Positions 44,459 to 56,989 of a DNA stretch of 64,000 nt are shown here, in pieces. The DNA comes from Talpa occidentalis (taxonomy: Eukaryota; Chordata; Mammalia; Eulipotyphla; Talpidae): contig NW_023602073.1 in NCBI RefSeq assembly GCF_014898055.3, positions 87,214,678-87,278,677 on the forward strand, given 5' to 3'. The position numbers were made by a program, and so were the translations under genes. The notes beneath the pieces are model-generated. The model saw only the letters and a list, made by a program, of their open reading frames with translations, was not told the DNA's origin and made no database searches. Each line of letters starts with the position of its first letter. Within the stretch, counting starts at the first letter, position 1.

Positions 44459-45526
44459 CTTTTTTTATCCTAAGAGGAATCATATATATGTAAGTAGTCT
44501 GAGAATTTGCATATGTAATAAAATGAGAACTACACTATGAACTAATGACAAATGAAGGTAGTACACATATTATAGCAGAGAGTATGCACATTTACCCTTA
44601 GCAAATATCTAGTTATGTTTGATTAGTTTTATGGGAAGATGATGCTTTTAACCCAGTATTACAGGGCAGGCGTGAATATATCAATAGTTACTTTTCTCAA
44701 GAGGTGTAGATTTTTGCTGATTCAGCCTCACTCTCATTTGATTCACTCTGCAAGAGATGGATGCACATCTCTAAGGTGGCTGCCTTCTCTGAAAAGCAAG
44801 GGTTAAAGGGTAAAGCCATTACCTTATTAGCCTGAACACTTCCAGTTTTCTAGGTTTAAAATCTTTATGGATTTTCCTTTGCTATTTATTGTAAATTATT
44901 GCATACTTTGCAAGTTAAGTACTTTTCTGTTTCATTAGTTGTTAGGCGAAGGATTTTCTCCCTAAGAGACCAGAAGATATTCTTGTCTGACAGTTTGTGG
45001 ACTATGATGATTTGGAGGTCATTCAAGGACTTTCTGAAAGTTTCAATGAAATAGTTATAAAATCAACAAAGTTCCTTAGTTTGGGGCAGCTTGTATAATT
45101 TCAATAGACTCTTAATTTTATGATAATTTTAAATATTTTATAAAAGAATTGATAAAAAATATTTCATTTTCAGTATGAACTTTTGAAATGACAGAGACCC
45201 AATATCTGATATTAGAAATGTAAGGAATTTAATGCAACTCTTTTATTGGGTTGGATGGTGTAGTATGACTTTTGTTAATGAGCCATTTTTGAATTTTTAG
45301 ACTGTTAGTTTATTCATTTAAGAGAAAGGTGTGAAATAACTATCCTCTGATATGTGAATATTTTAGAAGCAATATCATGCCTTTAATTATTAAATTATAA
45401 AATGTTACTCTTAAAATATGAGATGTATTTTTGCTAATATCCACAACAACTTTTTCAGAAATATTTGTGATCTTTTGAGTCTTGGTTTATCATGTGCTCA
45501 AGCATTTGTTCTTTACAAAAATGTTG
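44459..45526. other. No gene seen
   Basis: AT-rich, no supported gene or family. Confidence 0.45.
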
Positions 45527-45540
45527 CTAATGAATTTTTA

Positions 45541-45824
45541 TTTATTTATTTAAAATATGTATTTATGTATTTATTTATTTATTTATTTAAGTACTGGGTA
45601 CAGTCAGAAGCGTGGGAGGGTGAGAGAGTTCACCAAAGTCAGAGCAGGGAGCAGAACAGGTAGACTGATGAAATACACTGCTGAGGGGAGCAGCAGGCCA
45701 CAGGAGAGGTCTACGCGCCAAGTGGGACCCTCACCCTGTGGCTGGGGATCAAACCGGCACTGCAGAGGCTGTGGGCAGCTTCGCAGCCCAGCGCTCAACC
45801 ACTGTGCCACCAGGGGATGCCCAA
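45541..45824 (-). repeat. tRNA-derived SINE, younger subfamily
   Basis: Reverse copy with a (TTTA)n tail and a perfect 14-bp target duplication CTAATGAATTTTTA at 45527-45540 and 45825-45838. In sense it has GTTGAGCGCTGGGCTGCGA, GAGGGTCCCACTTGGCGC and CTGACTGTACCCAGT, which mark the younger subfamily. Confidence 0.92.
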
Positions 45825-45999
45825 CTAATGAATTTTTAAAGTAATGTGATTGCAATATGCTTCATTACTTTTTCAATGTCCCAGCTTAACACTTAGATAC
45901 TGTGATTTGAAGGCCTTCCTCTAACAAACTCTATTTAGTAGCAGCAATAGTACATAGAGATTTGAATGAGAGAAGTATATCATTATTTGTATAAAGGAA

Positions 46000-46492
46000 C
46001 AAATATCTGCCACCTCAAAATACATCTCTTTGGCAAGAGGCTTGTTTCATGAGAGGGGCTCTGAAGGCTGGTGGAAGTTGCTTTTGATATTTATCAGTTA
46101 ACATCTCTGTCAAGACCTCTCCCAAGAAGACCTAATTTTTTTTTTTACCTCTTTTCCTGAAGAGGGCAGAACTTAAATATACACCTTTGTTTCCCCATAA
46201 ATGCCCTATCTGAACTTTTTCTTTCTTCCTCTAACCTCCCTGGATCTACCCAAGATGGCCTGGAGAAACCAGATGGCCTGGATCACCCAAGATGGCCTGG
46301 AGAGCCTGTGGGCAGGTTATTTATGCTGGGCCTCCTCTTTGTATACAGAAGGTGTGCATGTTAATAAAACCTATACATGCTGATCAAACATCTTTTTGGC
46401 TTTTTCTCTTGCTATGTCTGATGCTTGTTTCATTATTTGCCAGCATAGAAGAACACAGAGGGCACGTCATGATTTCTTTTGTGTCCCAAAAG
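46000..46492 (+). repeat. LTR-like dispersed repeat, copy 1
   Basis: Shares ordered blocks with 53938-54690: AATCTGCCACC-type start, GGGCTCTGAAGGCTGG, GAGGGCAGAACTTA, TTAATAAAACC (polyadenylation-like), then GAAGAACACAGAGGG and GATTTCTTTTGTG. That layout suits a solo LTR. A GATGGCCTGGA motif recurs at about 46253-46301. Ends are not defined. Confidence 0.5.
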
Positions 46493-46684
46493 TTGCACCT
46501 ACCAACTTGACATCAATTATGTATCCTCATTATGTAGGCTTTTGTGAAATTTTAACTGGTAAATTACTAGCTTTCCTTGTAACACTTAGGTGTTTTTGAA
46601 AACAAATTGGAAGGGCAGTGAGTTGTGTGTAAAAGTCTAAGTTGGTGCAAATTTCCTAATTTTCTTTTTTGCTATATGCATTAA

Positions 46685-46946
46685 TCTTTTAAAAGATTTA
46701 TTCATTTATGCATACAAGAACTGGAGTACAGGCTAGAGGCGTGGGGGGTGAGAGGATTCACCAGAGATAGAATGGGGAGCAGAACAGGCAGAGTGAAAAA
46801 CACTGCTGAGGGGAGCAGCGGGCAAGTCAGGAGAGGCATGCTGTGCCATGTGGGTAGCTCCCTGGCCAGGGATAGAACTTGGGCTGCAGTGGCTGCAGAT
46901 AGCTTCGTAGGTTGTGTCTTAACCCCCTGCACCACCAGGGAGACCC
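46685..46946 (-). repeat. tRNA-derived SINE, older subfamily
   Basis: Reverse full copy flanked by a perfect 17-bp duplication TTTGCTATATGCATTAA (46668-46684 and 46947-46963). The duplication is intact although the body belongs to the older type. Confidence 0.93.
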
Positions 46947-46963
46947 TTTGCTATATGCATTAA

Positions 46964-47625
46964 AAATCCAAAAACAGTTATATTCTTTGACACAGAAGTT
47001 ACATTTCTATGTATTAATGCTAAAGAAACAGGACCACTTGCACTGATAGTCATTAAAGGGGAGGTTCAGTCTTTTTCTTTCTTTCTAATATTGGAATAGA
47101 AATAGCATTCAATAATTGGAATGAGTTATGTTCAACATACAATGAAACTATATAAACTCATTAAAATCATTTATAATACTAAAATTAATGACTGTTTACT
47201 GAATATTTACTGTGTCACTGATTGCATTTAAATACTTTCAAAATGTATTCTTTATTACAATCTTATGCCTTGGAGATGTTATATAACACTTGAAAGTCAC
47301 CCATCTAGTAACAATTAAGATGAGATTCAGACTCAGGTATGACTGTTTATAAGACTCCAGCCGATCTCACTTTATGAATATTTAATTACATAGAGAAATG
47401 TGCATGATTTATTATTAAGCAGAAGACAGAAATTACTACATCTAATATCATATTAAAGAAAAATCTTAAAGGCATAGAGAAAGAAGTCAGTATATAACAT
47501 ACCACAGCAAAAATAGTTACTTCTGGGTGGTAGCACCGCAAATAATTACTTCTTTGTTTTATTATTAGGTTTTACAAGTGTTTCACTGTGAGCATGCATT
47601 GGCTTCTAGTTGGAAAAATAATGAT
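46964..47625 (+). repeat. Ancient L1 3' end with an inserted MIR
   Basis: Blocks such as ATTCTTTGACACAGAAGTTA, TACTTCTGGGTGGTAGCA and TTTTACAAGTGTTTCACTG follow a very old L1 3' end in sense. The stretch at about 47185-47370 (TGTTTACTGAATATTTACTG and onward) looks like a reverse MIR inserted into it. Confidence 0.6.
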
Positions 47626-47639
47626 TTTTTTTTCCACCA

Positions 47640-48025
47640 ACAAATTTCCCTGTCCCAAAATGTTAATTACAGCATTATTTATAACACAACTGGGTACAAT
47701 TTAAATGTCCAACATTTTTTAATGAAATATTTTTCACTAATTCAATGGAGTAATAAAATAAAGTGATTTTTATCACATACAGGAAACAAGTTGGGATAAT
47801 GTTTATTACATAATGTTCTGTGAAGTAAAGGAGAACATAATGTATTATTTACTCTAAGATTACTATGATTTACATTATGATTAGAAAGTAAATTTTGTAT
47901 GCACACAGCAAAAGACTAGAATGTATAGAATAATAAATTGCTGTGATGATGTGGGGCTGGGTTGTGGTATAAATATTTCTCATGTTTTAATGATAAAAAT
48001 GTAAAAATAAAAGAATCTGCAATTT
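47640..48025 (+). repeat. Second ancient L1 3' end
   Basis: TTACAGCATTATTTATAACA, TTAAATGTCCAACA and AATGGAGTAATAAAATAAAG resemble the last part of ORF2 and the 3' UTR of an old L1. Decayed beyond coding. Confidence 0.6.
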
Positions 48026-49159
48026 GATAAGCACTGGATCATATGAAAGTGAAGACTTCTAAATGAAATGTTAGTTCTATTTTGCTACTGTATAAAAGAA
48101 GTTTTCTTCTCAGGGGGCAATACAATTAGACAGTTATGGATGAACTTCAAAATTTCAATTTTCCTAACATTTTTGGCATCATCAAAAATAATATGACTAC
48201 AAAGGCAATACGGCGTTTGGGTTTGCTCCTCCACACTTGCCTCAGCTGTTCCTTCAGATTGCTGCCACCCAAGATTAGAAAGGAACCTGAATAAAAGTTC
48301 CCCAGACAGGTTGTCTCTGCTGCTTTAACAAATGCCACTTACTCTATCCCCGAGGTCCTGGCAAATGACAGGATGTGAAAAGTGAATAGAAAATGCTTCC
48401 CTAGCACTCTCCTCCCTGGTTTGCTGAGTAAGATGGGCAGTGCAGAAAGCCAGCAGCTTCAAGCTGAGCGCTTGCAGAGAGGGCATCCACAAAGGCAAAC
48501 AATTCTCTGCTGCCTGGAAGTGGATGTGCCATTTCAGCATGTATGTCCCCCCTGGGGTACTGCAATGAAAGCTGGCAGCTTGCCCAATTTTCTTTTTGTC
48601 AGAGTCCAGGTACATGGGAAGTCAAATATCAAACTGTCTGTTTCTGCACCAAGTGACATACCTGTCTCCTTCCCCTCCTTTCGAGCTGTTCCTTACACAA
48701 AGGTTGTCACTGGTAGATGAAAATGCATTATTTTAGTTACTCAGTTGGGTGCCAGAGACAGTGAACTTTGCTATAATAAGTCAGTGTCAGCCAGTCAACC
48801 AGTGCTGCAAGTGTAGTGTTGTTTTTTTTTAAAAAAAACATTTTAGCATACTATTGATTTTTCATGAATTGTAATTGTATTGTAGAAGTCCAGATTTCTT
48901 AAATTGCTGTGACAGGTCAGAGATTTATTTTGATGACTCATGGGATCTCCTAGAGAGAGAAACAGATTCATTGCACAAGCTGTTGCTCTTTGGAATGTGA
49001 AAATCCAAGTTCAAAACAGTTTTAGAGGCAGAAATAACCCACATGTCATGATGTTCAACATCCTCACCATAGGATGTCTAAACTGGAGATAGGATTTTTA
49101 CCATAATTTCAGAGATCATCCTTATCACTATAAATATCTCAAGGAATTCCCATCTAAAT
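48026..49159. other. No supported gene
   Basis: Two overlapping frames of about 100 codons lie on opposite strands at 48325-48720. Neither shows a domain, splice context or known family, and paired open frames usually reflect base composition. No repeat assigned. Confidence 0.4.
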
Positions 49160-49172
49160 AAGAATCAAAGAG

Positions 49173-49438
49173 GGCCTCCCCAGTGGCGCAGAGGTTGAGT
49201 GCTGGGTTGCGAGGCTGCCTGCAGCCTCTACAGCTCCGGTTTGATCCCCGGCCACTGGGTGAGGGTCCCACATGGCGCACAGACCTCTCCTGCTGCCCGC
49301 TGCTCCCTTCAGCAGTGTACTTTATCAGTCTGCCTGTTCTGCTCCCTGCTCTGGCTCTGGTGAATTCTCTCACCCTCCCGAGCTTCTGACTGTATCCAGT
49401 GCTTATAAAAATAAATATATAAATCTTAAAAAAAAAAA
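49173..49438 (+). repeat. tRNA-derived SINE, younger subfamily
   Basis: Full-length copy with a 13-bp perfect duplication AAGAATCAAAGAG (49160-49172 and 49439-49451). The A box lies in AGTGGCGCAGAGGTTGAGTG and the B box in GGTTTGATCCCCGG. It lacks the insertion found in the copies at 51722 and 63649. Confidence 0.93.
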
Positions 49439-49451
49439 AAGAATCAAAGAG

Positions 49452-51116
49452 CCTGGTGCCTAGGAAAATGGGTAAAGTTTACCTAAGTCACTTCTGGGTA
49501 TTACTAAGAGCAATTTTTAGTATTGTACAGAGTCAAATAGAAACATCAGTTTTTGGAAAGATGTACAACAGTAAGCATGAACATTTGAGAAGGATGATAG
49601 ACTAGGAAATGTGAACAGATTCCATCATTGAAAAATCATTTGATACTTTGAATGTGGTATAGTAGGAGTAAGAGTCTTTAAAGGATTGTACGGTTCTTAA
49701 CCAATAATAAAAGGGTGACTGCAATAACAAAGAAAATCCAAACCAATTCATTGTGGGCTTTAGTTATGTATCTTCTCATACACATTTCTGTACTTTTCTA
49801 CCAATATTAAGCTTACTCTGTCACTTCAAACTATTTCCTTCAGTGGAACCACTTTCTTTCATTCTCAGTCATGCTTTTGGGGAGAAGGGGTGGGATTTAC
49901 CTATTCCTAGCATCAGAGTTGAGTACTGATGATCATAAATCATGCTGGTCACTCCATTTTTCCAGTTATAATACCTGGTTCAGAGATGGACACATAAACC
50001 GATTAAAGGCTTTAAGATATAAGGAGATAGTTGCTGAGGTTTCTGGAATAAGGAAGCTTCTGCTTTCCTCTACACTTGTTACTGGAAGAGGCATGTGAGT
50101 CTCTTGGCATCCAATTGGCTACTACTACAGTTAGACTCTGGTCTAGTGAGTGAGTGAATAAGTGACTTATATGACTCTCTGTGTGTGTGTGTGTGTGTGT
50201 GTGAGTGAGTGAGGGTTGTGCACTATGTAGTAGTGATTGTGGATAAAATTGAGATTGTTGAAGGCAGTGCAGAAGAATAGAGATAATTGGATCTGAGCAA
50301 CATTTCTTGAACTGGGTGATCTGGTTGCTAATAAACTTTATTATGCTCTTGTAACGTAAATAGTCCTAACTGATACAGAATTCCAAAATTTTGTAACAGG
50401 AAGTTCAATCTTATGGTCAAAGATATAATTTATTTTCTTAACAATGTGCAACCGATGTGTTAGAGAATGGCACCCATCTAAATTGTATATTTATCTTAAC
50501 TCACTGTATTCTGGAAAGCAGTGCTACAAGGAATAATTTCAGGGTCATATTCCCAGCTGTGCCAGGGGAGCAGCTGTTAGCCTTGGCTCACATCTCCCCA
50601 CATTACCATAATGTGAATGGGGAAGAGTAGGGGCAGCTTAATTCAGATCAAGAAACATTTTTGGATGCCTAAAAAAGTGAACTTTTCATATTCATTTTTA
50701 CTGTCCAGAATTTAAATTCCCTTTTAGTATTCAGAAATATCTGAAAAAAAGTTAGGGCTTGCTTTTTCAGTTTCTCATACAGCTGGGACATAGGCATATG
50801 ACTTAGGCTCTGTTAACTGATGTGCCTGCCAGAGAACCTTATGTCAGAAGCCAGTGATATGAAGAAGCAGGGCTTGTCAGTATGTCTTCCAGTTGTGAGC
50901 AACCGAGGTAGTAACATTAAGCAAATCTATTATCTTTGTTATTATGGGATTGGTCTCCTCAAAAGGGTCCAATAGGTTTTTCTCAAAAAGCCCAGCATAA
51001 GCCCCATCTAATAAGCATTCCCTTGGTTGAGGAACAAAATGTCAATCAAAGCCATGGCCCCTGGGTGGTGTATTACCATTACTTTAAGAATGCAGCTTTC
51101 TTAAAATTAAGAACAT
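49452..51116. other. No gene; GT microsatellite
   Basis: About 1.7 kb of AT-rich DNA. A (GT)n tract followed by GAGT units is at about 50178-50212. No supported gene. Confidence 0.5.
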
Positions 51117-51397
51117 GGGCCTCCCTGGTGGCACAAGGGGTTAAGTGTCAGCCCTATGACGCTATCCACAGCCACTGCAGTATGAGTTTGATCTCCGACC
51201 AGGGAGCTAACTAACCCACATGGCACAGCAGACCTCTGCTGTCTCGGCCACTACTCCCCTCAGCAGTGCATTTCAGTAGATCTGCCTGTTCTGCTCCCCA
51301 CTCTGTCTCTGGTGAGTCCACTCCCCACCCCAGCACCTCTGGCCTACACCCTGGTTCTTGCATGCATAAATAAATAAAAATAAATCTTTAAAAATAA
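51117..51397 (+). repeat. tRNA-derived SINE, older subfamily
   Basis: Full copy from GGGCCTCCCTGGTGGCACAA to AAATAAATAAAAATAAATC. The middle reads GGGAGCTAACTAACCCACAT, a small internal duplication. Confidence 0.88.
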
Positions 51398-51718
51398 TTT
51401 ACCAAAATCACATCTGGAAAATTACATAGGTAAATTTTCTATATATATGTTATTAAATTCTAGCTTTTTATCCCAATAATCTGTCTGATGTGCATTTCTT
51501 TGTCTGTGCAGCCTCAGAAGAACCCACATGGGTTGGGAGAATTTTCCCCTGGGCCTGAACAACATAATAATGGCTGCAATTTTCAGGGTAGTACCTTTTT
51601 AGTTTTGTCAGGGTTAGAAGATGTTGAATTTACTGTCCAGACCAAAAGCAGTAGTCCTTTTGCTGGATCATTTCCAAGAATTTTTGTCTGGTTGATTGAT
51701 TTTAAAGATCTGATGATG

Positions 51719-51721
<3 letters not shown>

Positions 51722-51752
<31 letters not shown>

Positions 51753-52047
51753 CTAGAGGCATGTCTTATTTATCCATCTATTTATTGTTTGTTTTGTTTG
51801 ATACATGCACTGGGTACAGTCAGAAGCGTGGGAGGGTGAGAGAATTCACCAGAGCCAGAGCGGGGAGCAGAGCAGGCAGAAGGACCGAAGTACACTGCTG
51901 AGGGGAGCAGCGGGCGGCAGGAGAGGTCTGCGCGCCATGTGGGACCCTCCTCTGGTGGCCGGGGAGCAGCCGGGGATCGAACCGGCTGCAGAGGCTGCAG
52001 GCAGCTTCGCAACCCAGCGCCCAACCGCTGCGCCACCGGGGAGGCCC
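51722..52047 (-). repeat. tRNA-derived SINE, youngest type, with 3' extension
   Basis: Reverse copy with a long T run at the left and a perfect 16-bp duplication AGATCTGATGATGTTT (51706-51721 and 52048-52063). The body is CpG-rich and little decayed. Two features set it apart from other copies except 63649: an extra GGCTGCTCCCC between the B box and GGCCACC, and a 3' extension containing ACATGCCTCTA before the A-tail. Confidence 0.93.
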
Positions 52048-52063
52048 AGATCTGATGATGTTT

Positions 52064-53234
52064 AAAGTGTCTGGGAAAGTCAGAATTTTATGGAGCTGTA
52101 TTAAATTACAGTTAGAGAATAGCATCAATAGTTTTTGAACTTCAGAGAAAAATTAGACCTTCTTCAGCAAACAATTTCTTTCCTTTTGAGAAAGAACTTT
52201 TGCTTTGCTACTAGACTCTAGGAGAGACTGAAAATTTTATCATAGTTCATTGGGTATCATGTAACAAAAGCTGCCCATTAATTGACATTTTAAGTTGTAA
52301 AGTTGAAGCATGCCTTATCAGATGGGAGGGCACGTGAATACTTAGGTATGTCCACGTCTTGAAGACACAAATAAGATACAAGAATACTGACTCACATTCA
52401 TAGTGTGCCTACTGTTGTTAACCCAGAGCTGTGTCTACACGGTCAGCTCGACTGAGGTGATCAACCTAAGGGACACCGGGAAGACATTGCAGTCCCTTCA
52501 GGTATGTCTCTGGGGCAGGGAAGGAGGGAAATATTTCCACTAGGTAGAAACTCAAACCTTGTTTTCATTTTCTAGAGAGGGAGATACTTAGAAGCATGGG
52601 TCTACCCCAGTTTACAGGATGTGCACTTTATTTGGCTGATGGTCAGGCACTTATGCTATTGTGAGTTTAAAACAGACTATTCTAGACAAAGAAGAAAAAC
52701 AAAGAAGAAATTATTGAAACAAATTATTGAAAAATTAAACTTAATTGAACAATCCTGTCATGATCCTTACACTCGGCATTTGATTCTCTAATTTGAAGTA
52801 GGTATTGAGCTATTCTGATTTATATTTAAGATGAGTACACTAAAGTGGTTCATGCATTAGCACTTAAATAATGTGTTTAAGGTAGCTAATTTCAGATTGA
52901 GAAACTATGTTGAATATGTATGCTTTTTATAAAAGATAAATACTGATGTGTAATTGTATATTGTTACAGTAAAATATTTAAAGAAATGTGTGGTATTTTT
53001 CCAGTAAAACCATTTTTGATACCTTTTTATTCTTAATTTTTCAGTAAAACATTTTATATCTGCAAAAAAAAAAAAAATAAACACACTTGAAGGGAGGAAT
53101 GAAGAGGTTTTAGGAAGTTACTGGATGTACCTCTGAGAATCAGCCCAGAGTATGTGAATATTGTATCCCATATGAATCTTAACCCATTGGCCCTCCATGG
53201 AATGAATTCACTTGACTAGCAAATGTAACAGAAG
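52064..53234. other. No gene seen
   Basis: AT-rich. An AAATTATTGAAA short repeat occurs near 52706-52731 and an A run near 53062. No supported gene. Confidence 0.45.
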
Positions 53235-53925
53235 ATAATGTTTAAATGGAAAACAAAGAAAGGAAAATGTGTATAACCTCATTAGTTAGCAGGGGATGCA
53301 AATTAAAGTTCCACTATGTTCCTACTAAACACTCAACAGAAGGACTAAAATTAAGAAAATGGAAAATACTTTCAAAGTTAGGTGTTGACATGTATGTGGA
53401 GAACTTACTGGTAGGAACGCAAAATGTAAAGTTCCACTTTGGAAAATTGTTTGATGGTATCTACTAAAACAACATATGCATATTCTTTGACTCACATTTC
53501 CATTTGAAGTTACCTACCCAATATAATTGCCTGCATTTTTATTCCAAAGACAACTAAGAAATTTCTTATGGAAGTTAATAAAAGATTCATAAAAGCTAAA
53601 ATCTGGAAATAAAAATATTCACTTATTATATTGGATAAATTGTATATTCATACAATTGACTATTATATAGCAGTAAAAATGAACAGATTGCTGCTACTTT
53701 TAACAACATGTACTGATGTCACAACCATAATGCCAAACTTATCAAGCCAGAACCAAAAGTGAACATGTTGCATAAGTCCCTTTACATAAATTGCAAAACC
53801 AGGCAAAACCAACATGGTGATAAGATGGCAGGGGAAATGTTCTATTTCTTGGTCTGGTTGTGGTTATGCTGTTGCATTTATTTAAAACAGTAATTAAAGT
53901 GTAGACATTGGTGTACTTTTCTGCA
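53235..53925 (+). repeat. Ancient L1 ORF2 end and 3' UTR
   Basis: GGGGATGCAAATTAAAGTTC, GTAGGAACGCAAAATGTAAA, ATTCATACAATTGACTATTA and GTCCCTTTACATAAATTGCA follow the C-terminal coding and 3' UTR order of an old L1. A frame of 73 codons persists at 53246-53467 but is only a relic. Confidence 0.78.
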
Positions 53926-53937
53926 TGATGTTAAGAG

Positions 53938-54690
53938 TGACAAAAATCTGCCACCCCAAAACAGGTCTTTTTGAGAAAGGCTGATTTAATGGAGGGGTTC
54001 TAAAGGCTGGAGGGATATTGCTTTAGAAAAAAAATGTACATATTCTCTAATGGCCTATTCAGGAAGATCTAATCCCCTCATCTCTTTTTAATGGAGAAGG
54101 CAGAAGTTAAAAATCTGCATGCATTTTATTTGATCTGTCCTCCTCATTAAACTCCGCAACTGCAACTGGACTTCTCCTTTCTCCACCATCTTCCCTTTTC
54201 TTAAGTAAGCTATAGAAGGTGAAGGCTGAAGTCATGTTGGAGAGTTTCTCAGTTTTGCTGGGTTTATTCCATGTATTTGGGAGTTATACATGATATTAAA
54301 TTTCTTTTTCTTTTAAGATTTATTCATTTATGCATACAAGAACTGGGGTACAGGTCAGAGATGTGGGTGGTGAGAGGTTTCATCAGAGGCAGAGTGGGGA
54401 GCAGAAAAGGCAGGTCTGAAATACACTGCTGAGGGGAGCAGTGGGCGAGACAGGAGAGGTCTGCTGCGCCATGTGGGTCACCTCCTTGGCTGGGGATCAA
54501 ACTCATGCTGCAGTGGCTGCAGATAGCTTCATAGTGCTGCGTCTTAACCCCTTGTGCCACGAGGGAGGCCCCAACATTCTTAAACTTCTTTTTGAGTTAT
54601 TCTCATCTATTTGATACTTGTTTGATAATTTGTGGTCCTAGAAGAACACAGAGGGTTAGGGGTGATTTCTTTTGTAATTTGACATTTTTT
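53938..54690 (+). repeat. LTR-like dispersed repeat, copy 2, split by a SINE
   Basis: Same ordered blocks as 46000-46492: AATCTGCCACCCCAAAA, GGGGTTCTAAAGGCTGGA, AGGCAGAAGTTAAA, CATTAAACTCC, then GAAGAACACAGAGGG and GGTGATTTCTTTTG. A SINE (54311-54573) interrupts it. Confidence 0.5.
54311..54573 (-). repeat. tRNA-derived SINE, older subfamily
   Basis: Reverse full copy inside the LTR-like repeat. Flanks ATTAAATTTCTTTTTC and CTTAAACTTCTTTTTG form an imperfect duplication. Confidence 0.88.
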
Positions 54691-55030
54691 TCAATAAAAA
54701 TATTTATTCAAACAATGAAATGTAGGTCATATACATCTAGAATATATTACAGTATATTTAATTGAAAAAACATTAATGATTGTTATGTTTTGGAAAATTG
54801 CCAAGTAAATAAAATTTTTGATTTCATCATGATAACACTAATGACAAAGCTTATTCATTTTCTTTGATCACTACTAGGCCAGTATTCTTTTAGTTATTTG
54901 GGTTAAATGAGCCAGATTTTCTATCACTTGCAGCTGTGATAGCCCTACGAGGTGCCAGGGCCAGGTTAGATCCAGGAGATTCATGATGAGTAAAGTCTAT
55001 CAGCCCCCTTTTTGACAAAAAAGCTAGCTG

Positions 55031-55297
55031 AGGACCTACCTGGTGGCACAGGGGTTCAAGTCTCAGCACTATCAAGCTATCACCAGCCACTGTGGCATGA
55101 GTTTGATCCCTGGTGAGGGAGCTAACACACATGGCACAGCAGACCTCTCCTGTCTTGCCCACTGCTCTCCTCAGCAGTGTATTTCAGTCTATCCACCTGT
55201 TCTGCTCCCCACTTTCTCTGGTGAATCCTCTGACCCCACCCCACCCACACTTCTGTATGCATGAATAAATAAAAATGAATCTTTAAAAAAAAAAAAG
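55031..55297 (+). repeat. tRNA-derived SINE, older subfamily
   Basis: Full copy from GGACCTACCTGGTGGCACAG to an A-tail. Flanks AAAGCTAGCTGA and AAAGTAGCTGACTGA form a slightly altered duplication. Confidence 0.88.
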
Positions 55298-56504
55298 TAG
55301 CTGACTGAGCAGAACAGCCTTCATGACACCTAGCTTGAAGGAATCTAGATTCATTAAGGGCTACATTTTTGCCCGGCTACTGTTCCTCTTTTATCTCCTT
55401 ATCTAGAATTGCTGGACTGTTACCCTTTTCTAATCTAATTAAATTAAGAGAAATTTATAATTCACTGGACATGTGAAACACCTGTTGTTTATAAATATCC
55501 ACCTACATACATATTTTATATTCCAGACTCAGGGACCAAATAGGTGGTGTTCTTGGTTTGTTGGGGTAGACTTTGAGGTGTTCCTGAAGCCACTAATCAT
55601 TAGCAGAGATGAAGGGCTCCAGGGCAGTTGGTCACTTAGCATTAGGGCTACCCATAGGGTAGAGGGCAAAGTGGATGCCTTTAGGCTGTCATCTTAACCC
55701 CTAGGAAGGGTTAGAAAGAAACAATAGATGAGTAAGATTTAAGCAAGTGTGAGAAATTCTTGAGAAGATTCATTTCCAGATTTCCCAGGAAATTGAAACT
55801 TACTTGACAACTACTTTATTTCACTTTTTCAAGGTATAAACTAATTTATGGCCCCTAACAGCTCCTCTGTTTGTATAGCTACCCAGAGCCTAGTCAGGAA
55901 TGAGATCATGAATTCAAAAACAAAAAATTGTTGACTAACTGCTATGAACTTGGATAAGTTTATGCCATCCCTGTTTTTCTTCTCATATGTAAATTGGTAA
56001 AGTAATATGTGAACTGTGTTTTCAATGAAGGAAAAATTTCTTGGAAAATTTTAAGCTCCCTGGGAAAAATGAGTAGGAGCAAACAGATGTTTCAAATGTC
56101 TTCATAGTTCTAAAGTTTATTAGATGAAAGACTTGTCAACCCAAACACAATAGTTAACGCTACTCTTACATGGAGAGTCCCCAGTGCTTCTACTTTTTGT
56201 GCAGTAACATTAATCTTAAGCCCACATGGATTAAAGCTATTTTAATTAAGCATATAACTTGGCACTTTCTAACCTTAAATTTGAAGATGATGAAGCATTT
56301 CTTAATAGTCAATGAATTAAGTGCTCCTAGAGTGTTTATAGACATGATTAGAAAGTGTAATCATCCAATTATTCTAGCTATAGAGTTGAAATAGCTGCAG
56401 TAGCCAGGCACAAAATCCTCTGAAAATCTTTTCCAGGAAAAGTGTATTCAGAAAATTGCTGAGCCAAGCAGGATCATTTATAATATAGTAGAAGTATATA
56501 TTTA
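55298..56504. other. No gene; weak MIR at 55930-56020
   Basis: AT-rich. GAACTTGGATAAGTTTATGC and CTCATATGTAAATTGGTAAA suggest a weak MIR core. A block at about 55526-55575 recurs at 56603-56657. No gene. Confidence 0.45.
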
Positions 56505-56600
56505 ATAATTATTCCAACAAATATTTATTGTGTATTTACTCTATCCATTCTTCTAACCACTGGATATACAAAAGTGACACAAACATTGTTTTCATAAATT
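56505..56600 (-). repeat. L2-like fragment
   Basis: TTCCAACAAATATTTATTGT followed by CTAACCACTGGATATACAAA is the remembered reverse end of L2. Confidence 0.6.
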
Positions 56601-56989
56601 TCAGACTCAGAGAGGGAAAAAATAGGTGGTGTTCTTGGTTTTGTCAGGGTAGACTTGTAGCACAGATGAAATATCCAATTGAGTTTAATAGAAAATCTAA
56701 TACATAAAACATCTACTGGAATGTATCAGAGTGTTAATGAGAATAAAGAATTATAGGTTCAGGATGGATGGAAACAGTGGCTTTAGGCTGTAGCTTGGTA
56801 TTTAAAGATCCTCCCATCAACCACTTGATTGTGTGATTGTTATCAGCTCTGACGGGGTGGCTTGGAGAAGAACTTTTGAAAGTCTCACAGGCTAGGGGCA
56901 CAGTGATTGGAGAGAGTTGAACTACACTGTTAGCAACCTTTATCTAATAGGCATGTTGACAACAATGCTTCTCTCAAATTATAGAATAT

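Noticed and set aside
48325..48720. Overlapping frames of 96 and 112 codons on opposite strands
   Set aside because: No domain, no splice context and no second copy. Chance open frames are expected at this length.
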